Source: Crystallibacter degradans
GTDB taxonomy: Bacteria; Actinomycetota; Actinomycetes; Actinomycetales; Micrococcaceae
DNA length: 64,000 nucleotides
Reading direction: 5' to 3'
Assembly: GCF_012952295.1 (NCBI RefSeq)
Contig: NZ_JABBCH010000016.1
Location: 21,645 to 85,644 of the forward strand
Shown: in pieces, positions 1 through 6,623 of the stretch
Position numbering within the stretch: the first letter of the stretch is position 1
Layout of the letters: each line of letters opens with the position of its first letter
The notes under the pieces: generated by a model
What the model saw: only the letters and a program-made list of their open reading frames with translations
Database searches by the model: none
What the model was told of the DNA's origin: nothing
Position numbers and translations under genes: made by a program

Positions 1-114
1 CCGCGCAAGCAGGCTATTTCAGTCATGGCTTTCACCGTCAGGAACGGAAAGATCGTGGCGATAGACGTGCTCGCCGATCCAGCGCGGCTCAACCAACTCT
101 CCCTAGCCGTCTGA
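1..114 (+). CDS. C-terminal end of an ECF sigma factor (SigJ/ECF41-like), partial
   Basis: The frame is open from the first base to the TGA at 112-114 and encodes 37 residues ending in a segment of the type FTVRNGKIVAIDVLADPARL. That pattern (a strand, then G-K-I-V-x-I-D-x-L-A-D-P-x-R-L) is the usual end of the SnoaL-like domain that follows the sigma domains in SigJ/ECF41-type RNA polymerase sigma factors. The sigma-2 and sigma-4 regions lie outside the window, so the call rests on this tail alone. Confidence 0.6.
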   Translation, partial: PRKQAISVMAFTVRNGKIVAIDVLADPARLNQLSLAV

Positions 115-162
115 CCGGAGCCCGTGTCCGCCGTCGTGGTTAGCGGGCACCCGCCCGGGAAA

Positions 163-843
163 TCAGGCTTGATCCGCAGGTAGGGCTGCCGCGAGCGCGT
201 CCAGGATCAGGTTGAGCCCGAACTCGAATTCATCGCCGAAGTCGTAACCGGGTTTCAGCACGTGCTCGGTGGCTATTTCCATGAGGTGGGGGTACTCGCC
301 CTCGGCAAAGAGTTGCACTATCGGTTCGGCGACGATGGCAACGGTATCCGGACCGCTGAAAGGCAGCGCGGCTTCCTGCAGCGCGGAACCGTACACATAC
401 GCGTCGAGCAGGGCGTAGGCGTGGGCGGCCATCTTCACGGAGAAGCCCGCGGACCGCAGCGTGCCCAGGATTGCGTCGTGATGCCGCAAAGTCGCCGGCC
501 CCGGCGTAGTGCGCGACTCCATCAGGGCGGTCGCCCACGGGTGTCGCTGCAATGCCTGCCGCGCCGAATCCGCCCGGCGACGTATCTCCACCCGCCAGTC
601 CCCCGCCGAAGACGGCAGCTCGATCTCGCTGAAGACGAGGTCCACCACTCCATCGAGCATCTCGTCCTTGTTCGCCACGTAATGGTAGAGCGACATCGGC
701 TTGGCTCCGAGCTCCTGCGCCAGCGAACGCATGGTGAGTGCCGCGAGGCCCTTTTCGTCGGCGAGGGCGATAGCTCCGCGCAGTACACGCTCCTTGCTTA
801 AAGGAGAGCGCTCCTCGCTTGTTCCAATTGTTTCTTGAGGCAT
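163..843 (-). CDS. TetR/AcrR family transcriptional regulator
   Basis: This is a 226-residue one-component repressor. Residues about 20-66 form the N-terminal helix-turn-helix (ALTMRSLAQELGAKPMSLYHYV), followed by a helical ligand-binding domain of the TetR_C type. It is divergent from the oxidoreductase gene at 1009. The intervening DNA carries two copies of a CGTAC-N3-GTACG palindrome (867-879 and 890-902), so it probably represses both itself and its neighbour. The ligand cannot be read from the sequence; a small hydrophobic or quinone-like substrate of the neighbouring reductase is a reasonable guess. The ATG at 841-843 has only a weak ribosome binding site. Confidence 0.88.
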   Translation of the reverse strand: MPQETIGTSEERSPLSKERVLRGAIALADEKGLAALTMRSLAQELGAKPMSLYHYVANKDEMLDGVVDLVFSEIELPSSAGDWRVEIRRRADSARQALQRHPWATALMESRTTPGPATLRHHDAILGTLRSAGFSVKMAAHAYALLDAYVYGSALQEAALPFSGPDTVAIVAEPIVQLFAEGEYPHLMEIATEHVLKPGYDFGDEFEFGLNLILDALAAALPADQA

Positions 844-854
844 TTCACTTCAGC

Positions 855-902
855 GTATCGTATTTTCGTACACTGTACGATACTCTTTTCGTACTTAGTA
901 CG
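855..902. promoter_or_regulatory. Tandem operators between the TetR gene and the oxidoreductase gene
   Basis: Two palindromes of identical arms, CGTAC-ACT-GTACG at 867-879 and CGTAC-TTA-GTACG at 890-902, are centred 23 bp apart, about two helical turns. The first is nested in a longer inverted repeat, GTATCGTA (855-862) with TACGATAC (876-883). They fill most of the 844-939 intergenic space and are the likely binding sites of the TetR protein. Binding is inferred from symmetry and position. Confidence 0.7.
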
Positions 903-1008
903 GCAGCTTTGCCGCACTTCATGAGTAAAGGAAACGGCCATGGCACCTCGTGCAGAGCATGTGGATAAGGGAACCCTGAAGAACGGCCCGGCCAAGGGGG
1001 AAGCCACC

Positions 1009-1977
1009 ATGCGCGCCATTGCTCAAAACGTCTACGGCTCCGCGGAAGTCCTGCACCTTACGCAGATTCCACGCCCCGTTCCCGCGGAGCACGAAGTGCT
1101 TGTCCGGGTGCGGGCGGCCGGGCTGGACCGCGGCGTCTGGCATCTGACACGGGGACTCCCTTACCTGGCCCGGCTGGCCTTCGGGCTCCGCAAACCGAAA
1201 AACCCAATACCCGGGATGGACCTCGCTGGCACTGTCGTGGCAGTCGGTCCGGCAGTAACCAGATTCGCCGTCGGCGACGAAGTCTTCGGAAGCGGTCGCG
1301 GCTCCTTTGCAGAATATGCGGTGGCACGCGCGGACCAGCTGGCCATCAAGCCGGCAAATCTGACTTTCGAGCAGGCCGCAGCCGTTCCGGTATCTGCGGT
1401 CACCGCTCTGCAGGGCCTGCGCGACGCCGGTCGGCTCGAGCCGGGGCAGAAAGTGCTCGTCATCGGCGCGTCCGGCGGCGTCGGATCCTTCGCGGTACAG
1501 CTGGCCAAGGCCTTCGGCGCGCAGGTCACAGGTGTGGCCAGTACCGCAAAGCTCGACGCCGTTCGTTCCCTTGGTGCCGACCATGTCATCGATTACGCCC
1601 GGGAAGATTTTGCCGACGGCGCCAGCCAGTACGATCTGATCCTCGACATCGGCGGGAACCCCTCGCTCGCCCGGCTGCGCCGCGCGTTGAACCCGGCCGG
1701 AACTGCCGTCATCACCGGCGGGGAAGAAGGCGGAAATCTGACCGGCGGCATGAACCGGCAGCTGCGGGCAATGCTCCTGTCGCCCTTCGTAGGCCAGCGG
1801 CTGACCATGTTTATCGGCAAAGTGGGTTCCGCTGACCTTGAAGAGCTGAGCGGGCTCATCGAGGCAGGGAAGGTCGTGCCGAGGATCGACAGGACCTTCC
1901 CTCTGGCCGAGGTCCCCGACGCATTGCGCTATCTCGAAGCAGGCAAGGTCTGCGGGAAGGTTGCCATCACCATGTGA
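1009..1977 (+). CDS. NAD(P)-dependent alcohol dehydrogenase / quinone reductase-like MDR protein
   Basis: A zinc-free medium-chain dehydrogenase/reductase of 322 residues. The N-terminal GroES-like domain contains PGMDLAGTVVAVG, and the Rossmann domain has the nucleotide-binding loop VIGASGGVGS at about residues 151-160, as in the NAD(P)H:quinone reductase/alkenal reductase branch. The catalytic and structural zinc cysteines of alcohol dehydrogenases are absent. I chose ATG 1009 because it opens with the family start MRAI and follows a strong AAGGGGGAAG; an in-frame ATG at 940 with AAAGGA upstream would add 23 unusual residues. It is divergent from the TetR gene and shares its operators, so expression is probably induced by the substrate or a related electrophile. 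Confidence 0.82.
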   Translation: MRAIAQNVYGSAEVLHLTQIPRPVPAEHEVLVRVRAAGLDRGVWHLTRGLPYLARLAFGLRKPKNPIPGMDLAGTVVAVGPAVTRFAVGDEVFGSGRGSFAEYAVARADQLAIKPANLTFEQAAAVPVSAVTALQGLRDAGRLEPGQKVLVIGASGGVGSFAVQLAKAFGAQVTGVASTAKLDAVRSLGADHVIDYAREDFADGASQYDLILDIGGNPSLARLRRALNPAGTAVITGGEEGGNLTGGMNRQLRAMLLSPFVGQRLTMFIGKVGSADLEELSGLIEAGKVVPRIDRTFPLAEVPDALRYLEAGKVCGKVAITM

Positions 1978-2054
1978 GCGGTCCACGGCCAAATGCCGGC
2001 CGGAGATTTCGCGATGCAGCGGCGCAGTGATGCGCGTTGGTGGAAGATGGAGCC

Positions 2055-3074
2055 ATGGATGCTGTCGACGCACTCAATGAGATTGCTTTCTGGCTCGAAC
2101 GCGAGCTTGCTCCCAGCTTCAAGGTGCAGGCTTTCCGCAAGGCGGCCACCGCCATCCGGAGCCTGGACCCCGAGGAGCTCGCCGCGCGGGCCAGGGACGG
2201 CCGGCTCAAGAACATGAAGGGGATCGGCAGCAGAACGTTCGAGGTCATCAGCCAAGCGGTCTACGGCGAAGTGCCCGACTACCTCGCGAAGCTGCGGGAT
2301 CGTTCGGCCAAGCCGCTGGCCGAAGGCGGGTCGGAGTTGAACGCGGCCCTCCGCGGCGATCTGCACAGCCACAGCAACTGGTCCGACGGCGGATCCCCCA
2401 TCGAGACCATGGCTGACACAGCCCGGATGCTGGGACGGGCCTACCTGGCGCTGACCGACCACTCCCCCAATTTGACGATCGCCAATGGTCTCAGCGCCAA
2501 GCGGCTTACCGAGCAGCTGGACGTAGTCGCCGAGATCAACCAGGGGTCCGACGGCTTCCGCCTGCTGGCCGGGATCGAGGTCGACATCCTCGAAAACGGC
2601 ACGCTGGACCAAACGCCCACAATGCTGCAGCAGCTGGACGTTGTGGTGGCCAGCGTGCATTCAAAACTCCGCTCCGATAAACGCACCATGACCAAGAGAA
2701 TGCTCGGCGGCATCACCGATCCCCACACCAATGTGCTGGGCCACTGCACCGGACGCCTGGTCAAGGGGTCGAGGGGCACCCGCCCCGAATCGGAGTTCGA
2801 CGCCGGCCGGGTGTTCGCCGCCTGCGCCGAAAACGATGTCGCAGTCGAGATCAATTCGCGTCCTGAAAGGCAGGACCCGCCGGACAACCTGATCCAGCTT
2901 GCCCTGGACGCAGGCTGCCTGTTCAGCATTGACAGCGATGCCCACGCGCCCGGCCAGCTCGACTTCCTCCAATACGGTGCCGAGCGCGCCGCTCGGAACG
3001 GTGTCCCGGCGGAACGGATCATTAATACGTGGCCGTTGGACCGGCTGCTGGAATGGACGGGTGCGGGCAAATAA
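2055..3074 (+). CDS. PHP-domain metal-dependent phosphoesterase with helix-hairpin-helix N-terminus
   Basis: The 339-residue protein resembles the C-terminal half of family X DNA polymerases but has no polymerase palm. Residues 1-80 carry a helix-hairpin-helix segment (LKNMKGIGSRTFEVI), and the PHP phosphoesterase domain follows with metal-binding motifs DLHSHS (102-107), TDHSPN, GIEVDIL, a VASVHS motif and DSDAH near the end. Such free-standing PolX-PHP proteins are thought to be 3'-5' exonucleases or 3'-phosphatases in repair. I chose ATG 2055 because GGAAGATGGAG lies just ahead; TTG 2037 and GTG 2040 are in frame but less convincing. It stands alone between unrelated genes. Confidence 0.82.
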   Translation: MDAVDALNEIAFWLERELAPSFKVQAFRKAATAIRSLDPEELAARARDGRLKNMKGIGSRTFEVISQAVYGEVPDYLAKLRDRSAKPLAEGGSELNAALRGDLHSHSNWSDGGSPIETMADTARMLGRAYLALTDHSPNLTIANGLSAKRLTEQLDVVAEINQGSDGFRLLAGIEVDILENGTLDQTPTMLQQLDVVVASVHSKLRSDKRTMTKRMLGGITDPHTNVLGHCTGRLVKGSRGTRPESEFDAGRVFAACAENDVAVEINSRPERQDPPDNLIQLALDAGCLFSIDSDAHAPGQLDFLQYGAERAARNGVPAERIINTWPLDRLLEWTGAGK

Positions 3075-3111
3075 GCGCACAAATGCGGCCCGCAGGAACC
3101 GGATTTTTTTG

Positions 3112-3143
3112 TTGACCTTGAAGTGGGCTCCAAGGTTTAAGCT
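3112..3143 (+). promoter_or_regulatory. MerR-type autoregulated promoter with spacer dyad
   Basis: A -35 TTGACC (3112-3117) is followed by a dyad with arms ACCTTG (3115-3120) and CAAGGT (3131-3136), then a -10 region TTTAAG/TAAGCT around 3136-3143. The gap of 18-20 bp is longer than the usual 17, which is the hallmark of MerR-family operators where the protein untwists the spacer. Transcription would start almost at the ATG at 3150, so the message may be leaderless. Confidence 0.65.
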
Positions 3144-3149
3144 GAAGTC

Positions 3150-3626
3150 ATGACTGGCTTACAGGCGCCTCACGCGCTGAAAGTTGGCGAATTGGCCAAG
3201 GCTGTCGGCGTCTCCACCGACGCGCTCCGCTACTACGAGCGCGCGGGGCTGCTTCCGCCCCCGGACCGGTCCCCCGCCGGCTACCGGCTGTATCCGCCGA
3301 GTGCCGCGGACCGCGTGCACTTCATCCAAGGCTGCCAGCGGCTGGGCCTGCGGCTGGCAGAGATAGCCGACCTGCTCGACGTCCGGGACACAGGCCAGTG
3401 CCCGTGCGAACCGGCCGAGTCATTGCTCCGCCGGCGGATCGTCGAACTCGACCGGGAGCTGGACCGCCTCACCCGGTTGCGCTCCGACCTGCAGGCCATG
3501 GCCGACCAGCTACACGGCGCCGATTGCCCGGATCCGGATCCCGGCACCTGGTGTCCGCCCGGTTCGAAAAATATGAAGGAGGTGACCGATGATGGACATC
3601 AAAAGGGCCTGCCCCTGCTGCGATGA
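3150..3626 (+). CDS. MerR family metal-responsive regulator
   Basis: A 158-residue protein with an N-terminal MerR winged helix (VGELAKAVGVSTDALRYYER at about 11-30, then a GYRLY wing) and a long dimerisation helix. Near the start of that helix is a C-P-C motif (DTGQCPCEP), and two further cysteines lie in the tail (ADCP and TWCPP). The arrangement fits a heavy-metal sensor of the ZntR/CueR/MerR group, but which metal cannot be decided. The 3' end overlaps the 26-residue cysteine-rich gene at 3589 by 38 nt in another frame, so the two are co-transcribed. The gene lies directly behind its own MerR-type promoter. Confidence 0.85.
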   Translation: MTGLQAPHALKVGELAKAVGVSTDALRYYERAGLLPPPDRSPAGYRLYPPSAADRVHFIQGCQRLGLRLAEIADLLDVRDTGQCPCEPAESLLRRRIVELDRELDRLTRLRSDLQAMADQLHGADCPDPDPGTWCPPGSKNMKEVTDDGHQKGLPLLR

Positions 3627-3669
3627 CCCTGCCTGTGACGGAAGCTGCTGCGGCGGCGGTTGCTGCTGA
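3589..3669 (+). CDS. 26-residue cysteine-rich mini-protein, candidate metal-binding peptide
   Basis: An ATG-ATG start at 3589/3592 follows a near-perfect Shine-Dalgarno sequence GAAGGAGGTGACC, which itself lies inside the end of the MerR gene. The 26 codons end at TGA 3667-3669 and encode eight cysteines, clustered as CPCC at residues 8-11, C16, and CDGSCC...CC at 16-26. The spacing (C-x-C-C, C-C-G-G-G-C-C) resembles metallothionein fragments. Because it is translated from the same message as a metal-type MerR regulator, I infer a metal-binding or metal-buffering peptide. No family is recognised, and it is too short for most gene finders. It could also be a regulatory leader peptide, but no gene follows on this strand before the convergent gene at 3685. 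Confidence 0.6.
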   Translation: MMDIKRACPCCDDPACDGSCCGGGCC

Positions 3670-3684
3670 CCACGTACGGCCTCC

Positions 3685-4383
3685 TTACGGCAGGCCGGGC
3701 TGCGCTTGGACGCGCTGTGTTCCGCTTGCTGCAGGGCGCAGCGCCGTCCATGCCACCCAGCCTCCGGCGACCGCCGTCAGCAGCGCCCCAATGGGCTGCG
3801 TGGGCAAACTGCTGCCGGTGGTGGCCCGCGCCAGCACCACCCCAAGGATGTAGAAGATCAGGGCCGCAGCGATCCACAGGGCTCCCGTCCACCGCGGCAG
3901 GAAACCCGACCGCCACATCGCCACGCCAAGCAGCATGTTGCCCACGAAAGCAAGCAGCAGGCCCAGCATAAAGCTGGCCGTCATGGCAGGCGGGAACTCT
4001 ACTTGCATGACGCCGTCGATGCCCTCCAGGTAGGCCGTTCCAATAGCTGGCGTGGTGAAGGTGGAGATTGCTGCCGGCACCATAAGCAGGAGGTGTCCGG
4101 CGACTGTTATCACCATGGCTGCCAAGGCCAGGCGTCCTGGCCGCCTGCCGTGCAGATAGACTCCGAGCGCGAAGATCCCGAAAACCGCCAAGATGGTACC
4201 GCCCGTGCTCCCGATCAGATGGCTTACAAGATAGGAATCCGAGCTGACGAAGCGCGCCCACGCTTCCGGGTCGGTGGTCTGATCTGGCTGAGGATCGAGC
4301 GTTGCCCAGACGGTCAGCAAACCGTACACCGGCAGGGCAAGCAGGCCGGCACGAATCCAGTTGGTTGCGCTTTGGCTGTTCAT
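3685..4383 (-). CDS. Multi-pass membrane protein of unknown function
   Basis: The predicted 232-residue protein has about six hydrophobic helices, for example GLLALPVYGLLTVW near the N-terminus and LGLLLAFVGNMLLGVAMW later, with a conserved-looking loop PRWTGALWIAAALIFYILGV. This topology resembles DUF4386-like or other small actinobacterial membrane proteins, but I do not recognise it with confidence. ATG 4383 (MNSQSATNW) is preferred over an ORF opening 32 codons upstream, because GGAAGGATC precedes it. It converges on the cysteine-rich mini-gene. Confidence 0.6.
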   Translation of the reverse strand: MNSQSATNWIRAGLLALPVYGLLTVWATLDPQPDQTTDPEAWARFVSSDSYLVSHLIGSTGGTILAVFGIFALGVYLHGRRPGRLALAAMVITVAGHLLLMVPAAISTFTTPAIGTAYLEGIDGVMQVEFPPAMTASFMLGLLLAFVGNMLLGVAMWRSGFLPRWTGALWIAAALIFYILGVVLARATTGSSLPTQPIGALLTAVAGGWVAWTALRPAASGTQRVQAQPGLP

Positions 4384-4513
4384 GCCGATCCTTCCGCGGT
4401 GGACCGGGGCCGGCAGCAGAGACAACTTCACCGGGACTGTCCTGTTCTTTAGTAGACGCCCGCCGCCGCCGATCGGCAACCTATTTTTCCTTTCAACAAC
4501 GACGACGACACCC

Positions 4514-4537
4514 CCGGTGGGATTTTCCTCCCACCGG
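4514..4537 (-). terminator. Perfect 9-bp hairpin downstream of the glycerophosphodiesterase gene
   Basis: CCGGTGGGA (4514-4522) pairs with TCCCACCGG (4529-4537) around a six-base loop. Flanking ACGACG-type sequence can extend the stem imperfectly. It lies 31 bases past the stop of the minus-strand gene at 4568. No clean T run follows on the minus strand, so termination is likely but not certain. Confidence 0.5.
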
Positions 4538-4567
4538 AAGTGCCGGCGTCGTACGTAGTTAGACTCT

Positions 4568-5842
4568 TCAGTTGGCGAAGACGTCCTGCAGCTGGCCCTG
4601 CGGGGTCCACAGCGCCACGGAGTCGCCGCCGTTGTTCAGCACCGAAGCGGTGCCATCGTTATAGAAGCTCTCCGCGGTGTTGGTGCCGGGGCCGGTGTAG
4701 ACACGCAGTTCGGCGCCCGGGGCCAGGACGTATCCGTCACCGATGGCGAGGATGTTGTTCGCCGCGTCGCGGATGATGCTGCCGCTGACATCAATGCTGC
4801 GATCGGTGGTGTTGCGCAGGAGCACGTGCTCGCCGGTTTCCGCCTGGACGTCGCTGCCGGCCGGGTTGTTGACCGAGTCCACGATTTCGACGCCGTTCGC
4901 CGAGGGGAAGGGCTTTCCGCCGTCGAGGTAGCGGGCAGTCTGGATCGGGAAGTCGCCGGTGACGGCGTCGACGCCGAGGTCGATGGAGTGCTGGACGGCC
5001 TCGGGGGAATTGGCGGTGTAGACGCCGATGACCAGACCGGCGGCCTTGACGTCGGCGACGTTCTGCGCGGTCAGCGTGCGGTAGTTGGTGCCCACGGAAT
5101 CGGCGAACTCGGCCCACTGGGCCAGGGTTTCCGGTCCGGGAACGGTGCTGGAGAGCTGCTGCAGCTCGATCTCCGGGGCGATCGAGGCGAAGGTCCGGTT
5201 GGAGGCCTCGTCGAAGCTGAGCACCTGGATCTTGTCCGCGGCTACCAGTTTCTGCCACTTCTTATCCGTGCGCAGCTCATCGGCGACCAGCTGCTCGATG
5301 CCCGGCGAGTTCTTCGGGGACTTGATCTCGATGTACACGCCGGTCTCGGTGGTGGCGACCTTGGCTGCGTCGTCCAGGTGCGGGATGCGTTCGCCGGCGA
5401 ATTCCTCGCCGAAGTAGGCGCCGGCATCCAGCTGCTGAAGCTCCGCCCAGGTGAAGGACGTGATCGGATCGTTGGCGCGGTCAGGGAAGACCCCCTCGAC
5501 GTTGGTGGTGCGGGCCGGAGTGTCGTCGTGGAAGAGGAACGGCACGCCGTCGGCGCTGAGCTGGACGTCGATCTCGAAGAAGTCCGCACCGGAGGCCCGG
5601 CCATCCTTGAACGCAGCGACGGTATTCTCCGGTGCCGTGCCGGCGGCACCGCGGTGCCCGATGAGCAGCGGCGCTTCGGCCTGGCTGCCGGCCGCGGTGT
5701 CCTTCGCGGCTGCGTCGGCGGTGTTGGCTGTGCCAGGCTGCGGCGCAGTCTGCTGGGCATCGGCGGCGGGCGCCGCGAGCAGGGACAGCGCGACGGTGGC
5801 CGCGGCTGACCCGGTCAGAAGCGTGGTGATGCGTGATGCCAT
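4568..5842 (-). CDS. Secreted glycerophosphodiester phosphodiesterase with lamin-tail domain
   Basis: This 424-residue protein begins with a Sec signal peptide (TTLLTGSAAATVALSLLAAP, cleavage near ADAQQ). The GDPD TIM barrel follows, with the substrate and metal motifs LIGHRGAAGTAPENT, FFEIDVQLSADGVPFLFHDDT, EIK and a C-terminal G-V-D-A-V-T-G-D-F-P. It would hydrolyse glycerophosphodiesters outside the cell to glycerol-3-phosphate and an alcohol. Residues from about 320 to the end form a lamin-tail-like beta domain (VEIVDSVNNPAGSDVQAETGEHVLLRN and similar), often used for surface attachment or binding. ATG 5842 is chosen because the signal peptide begins there and GAAGGAAG lies upstream. It is monocistronic. 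Confidence 0.86.
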   Translation of the reverse strand: MASRITTLLTGSAAATVALSLLAAPAADAQQTAPQPGTANTADAAAKDTAAGSQAEAPLLIGHRGAAGTAPENTVAAFKDGRASGADFFEIDVQLSADGVPFLFHDDTPARTTNVEGVFPDRANDPITSFTWAELQQLDAGAYFGEEFAGERIPHLDDAAKVATTETGVYIEIKSPKNSPGIEQLVADELRTDKKWQKLVAADKIQVLSFDEASNRTFASIAPEIELQQLSSTVPGPETLAQWAEFADSVGTNYRTLTAQNVADVKAAGLVIGVYTANSPEAVQHSIDLGVDAVTGDFPIQTARYLDGGKPFPSANGVEIVDSVNNPAGSDVQAETGEHVLLRNTTDRSIDVSGSIIRDAANNILAIGDGYVLAPGAELRVYTGPGTNTAESFYNDGTASVLNNGGDSVALWTPQGQLQDVFAN

Positions 5843-5987
5843 AAGAATTGAACTTCCTTCATCCTGGTGGTCGATATCCCCTTGATCGATGCTGGCGCGT
5901 GGTTGCATCCGGCACGCCAACGCTGAACCCGGAATGAAGGGCGGGAAAAGGTGGACGCGGAGTGCCGGCCGCCACTAGATTACGAGC

Positions 5988-6623
5988 ATGTCTCAAGATG
6001 GGGGAACCAACGATCCTGCCGCTGCCGGTGGCCGGACAGATCCTACCGGTCCGGCACGGCACGATCCTTCGCCGCCGGGACGGCCGCAAAGACCGCAGTT
6101 GTCCGACCGGACGCCGCCGCCAATAGGGCAGACACTGCCACCCACCGGCATGGTAAAGGCGGCGAGATCGTTGTGGCTGTTGAGCTTCCTGCTCGGCGCG
6201 GTGGCCATCGCCTTTGCCTACCTATCCAGCGACGACCGGCTGGAACGGCTCCGCGAGATCGTGACCGAGGTTGACCCCGCCCAGGACGAAGCGTCGGTCG
6301 ACGCGGTGGCTGCCCTGGTGCACTGGGGCAGCCTGGGCGCACTGGCACTCATCATTGTGGTCGAGGCGCTCCTGCTGCGCGGGCTGATGCACCGGCGGGG
6401 CTCGGTCCGGTGGGTGCAGCTGGTGGTCCTCCTGCTCCACGCCGGAGCGGCGGTCCTGGCGGACGCGTTCCTCGTGGCTCCCGGCGAGGGCGAAGTGTAC
6501 CTCCGCTGGATGCTGGTAGCGCAGGTGGTGCTAGCCTGTGCGGCGCTGCTGGTCAGTCTGCTGCCCGGCGCCGACGCCTGGTTCCGCGCCAAGCACGAGA
6601 CGTACGGTAGGCCGCGGGGCTGA
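5988..6623 (+). CDS. Hypothetical four-helix membrane protein with proline-rich N-terminus
   Basis: The 211-residue product has about 55 disordered residues rich in P, G and T, followed by four hydrophobic segments (LWLLSFLLGAVAIAFAYL, then LGALALIIVVEALLLRGLM, VQLVVLLLHAGAAVLADAFL and LVAQVVLACAALLVSLL). I do not recognise a family. The 3' end overlaps the 3' end of the convergent iniC-like gene by 93 bases, so the transcripts would be antisense to each other over that stretch. Confidence 0.62.
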   Translation: MSQDGGTNDPAAAGGRTDPTGPARHDPSPPGRPQRPQLSDRTPPPIGQTLPPTGMVKAARSLWLLSFLLGAVAIAFAYLSSDDRLERLREIVTEVDPAQDEASVDAVAALVHWGSLGALALIIVVEALLLRGLMHRRGSVRWVQLVVLLLHAGAAVLADAFLVAPGEGEVYLRWMLVAQVVLACAALLVSLLPGADAWFRAKHETYGRPRG

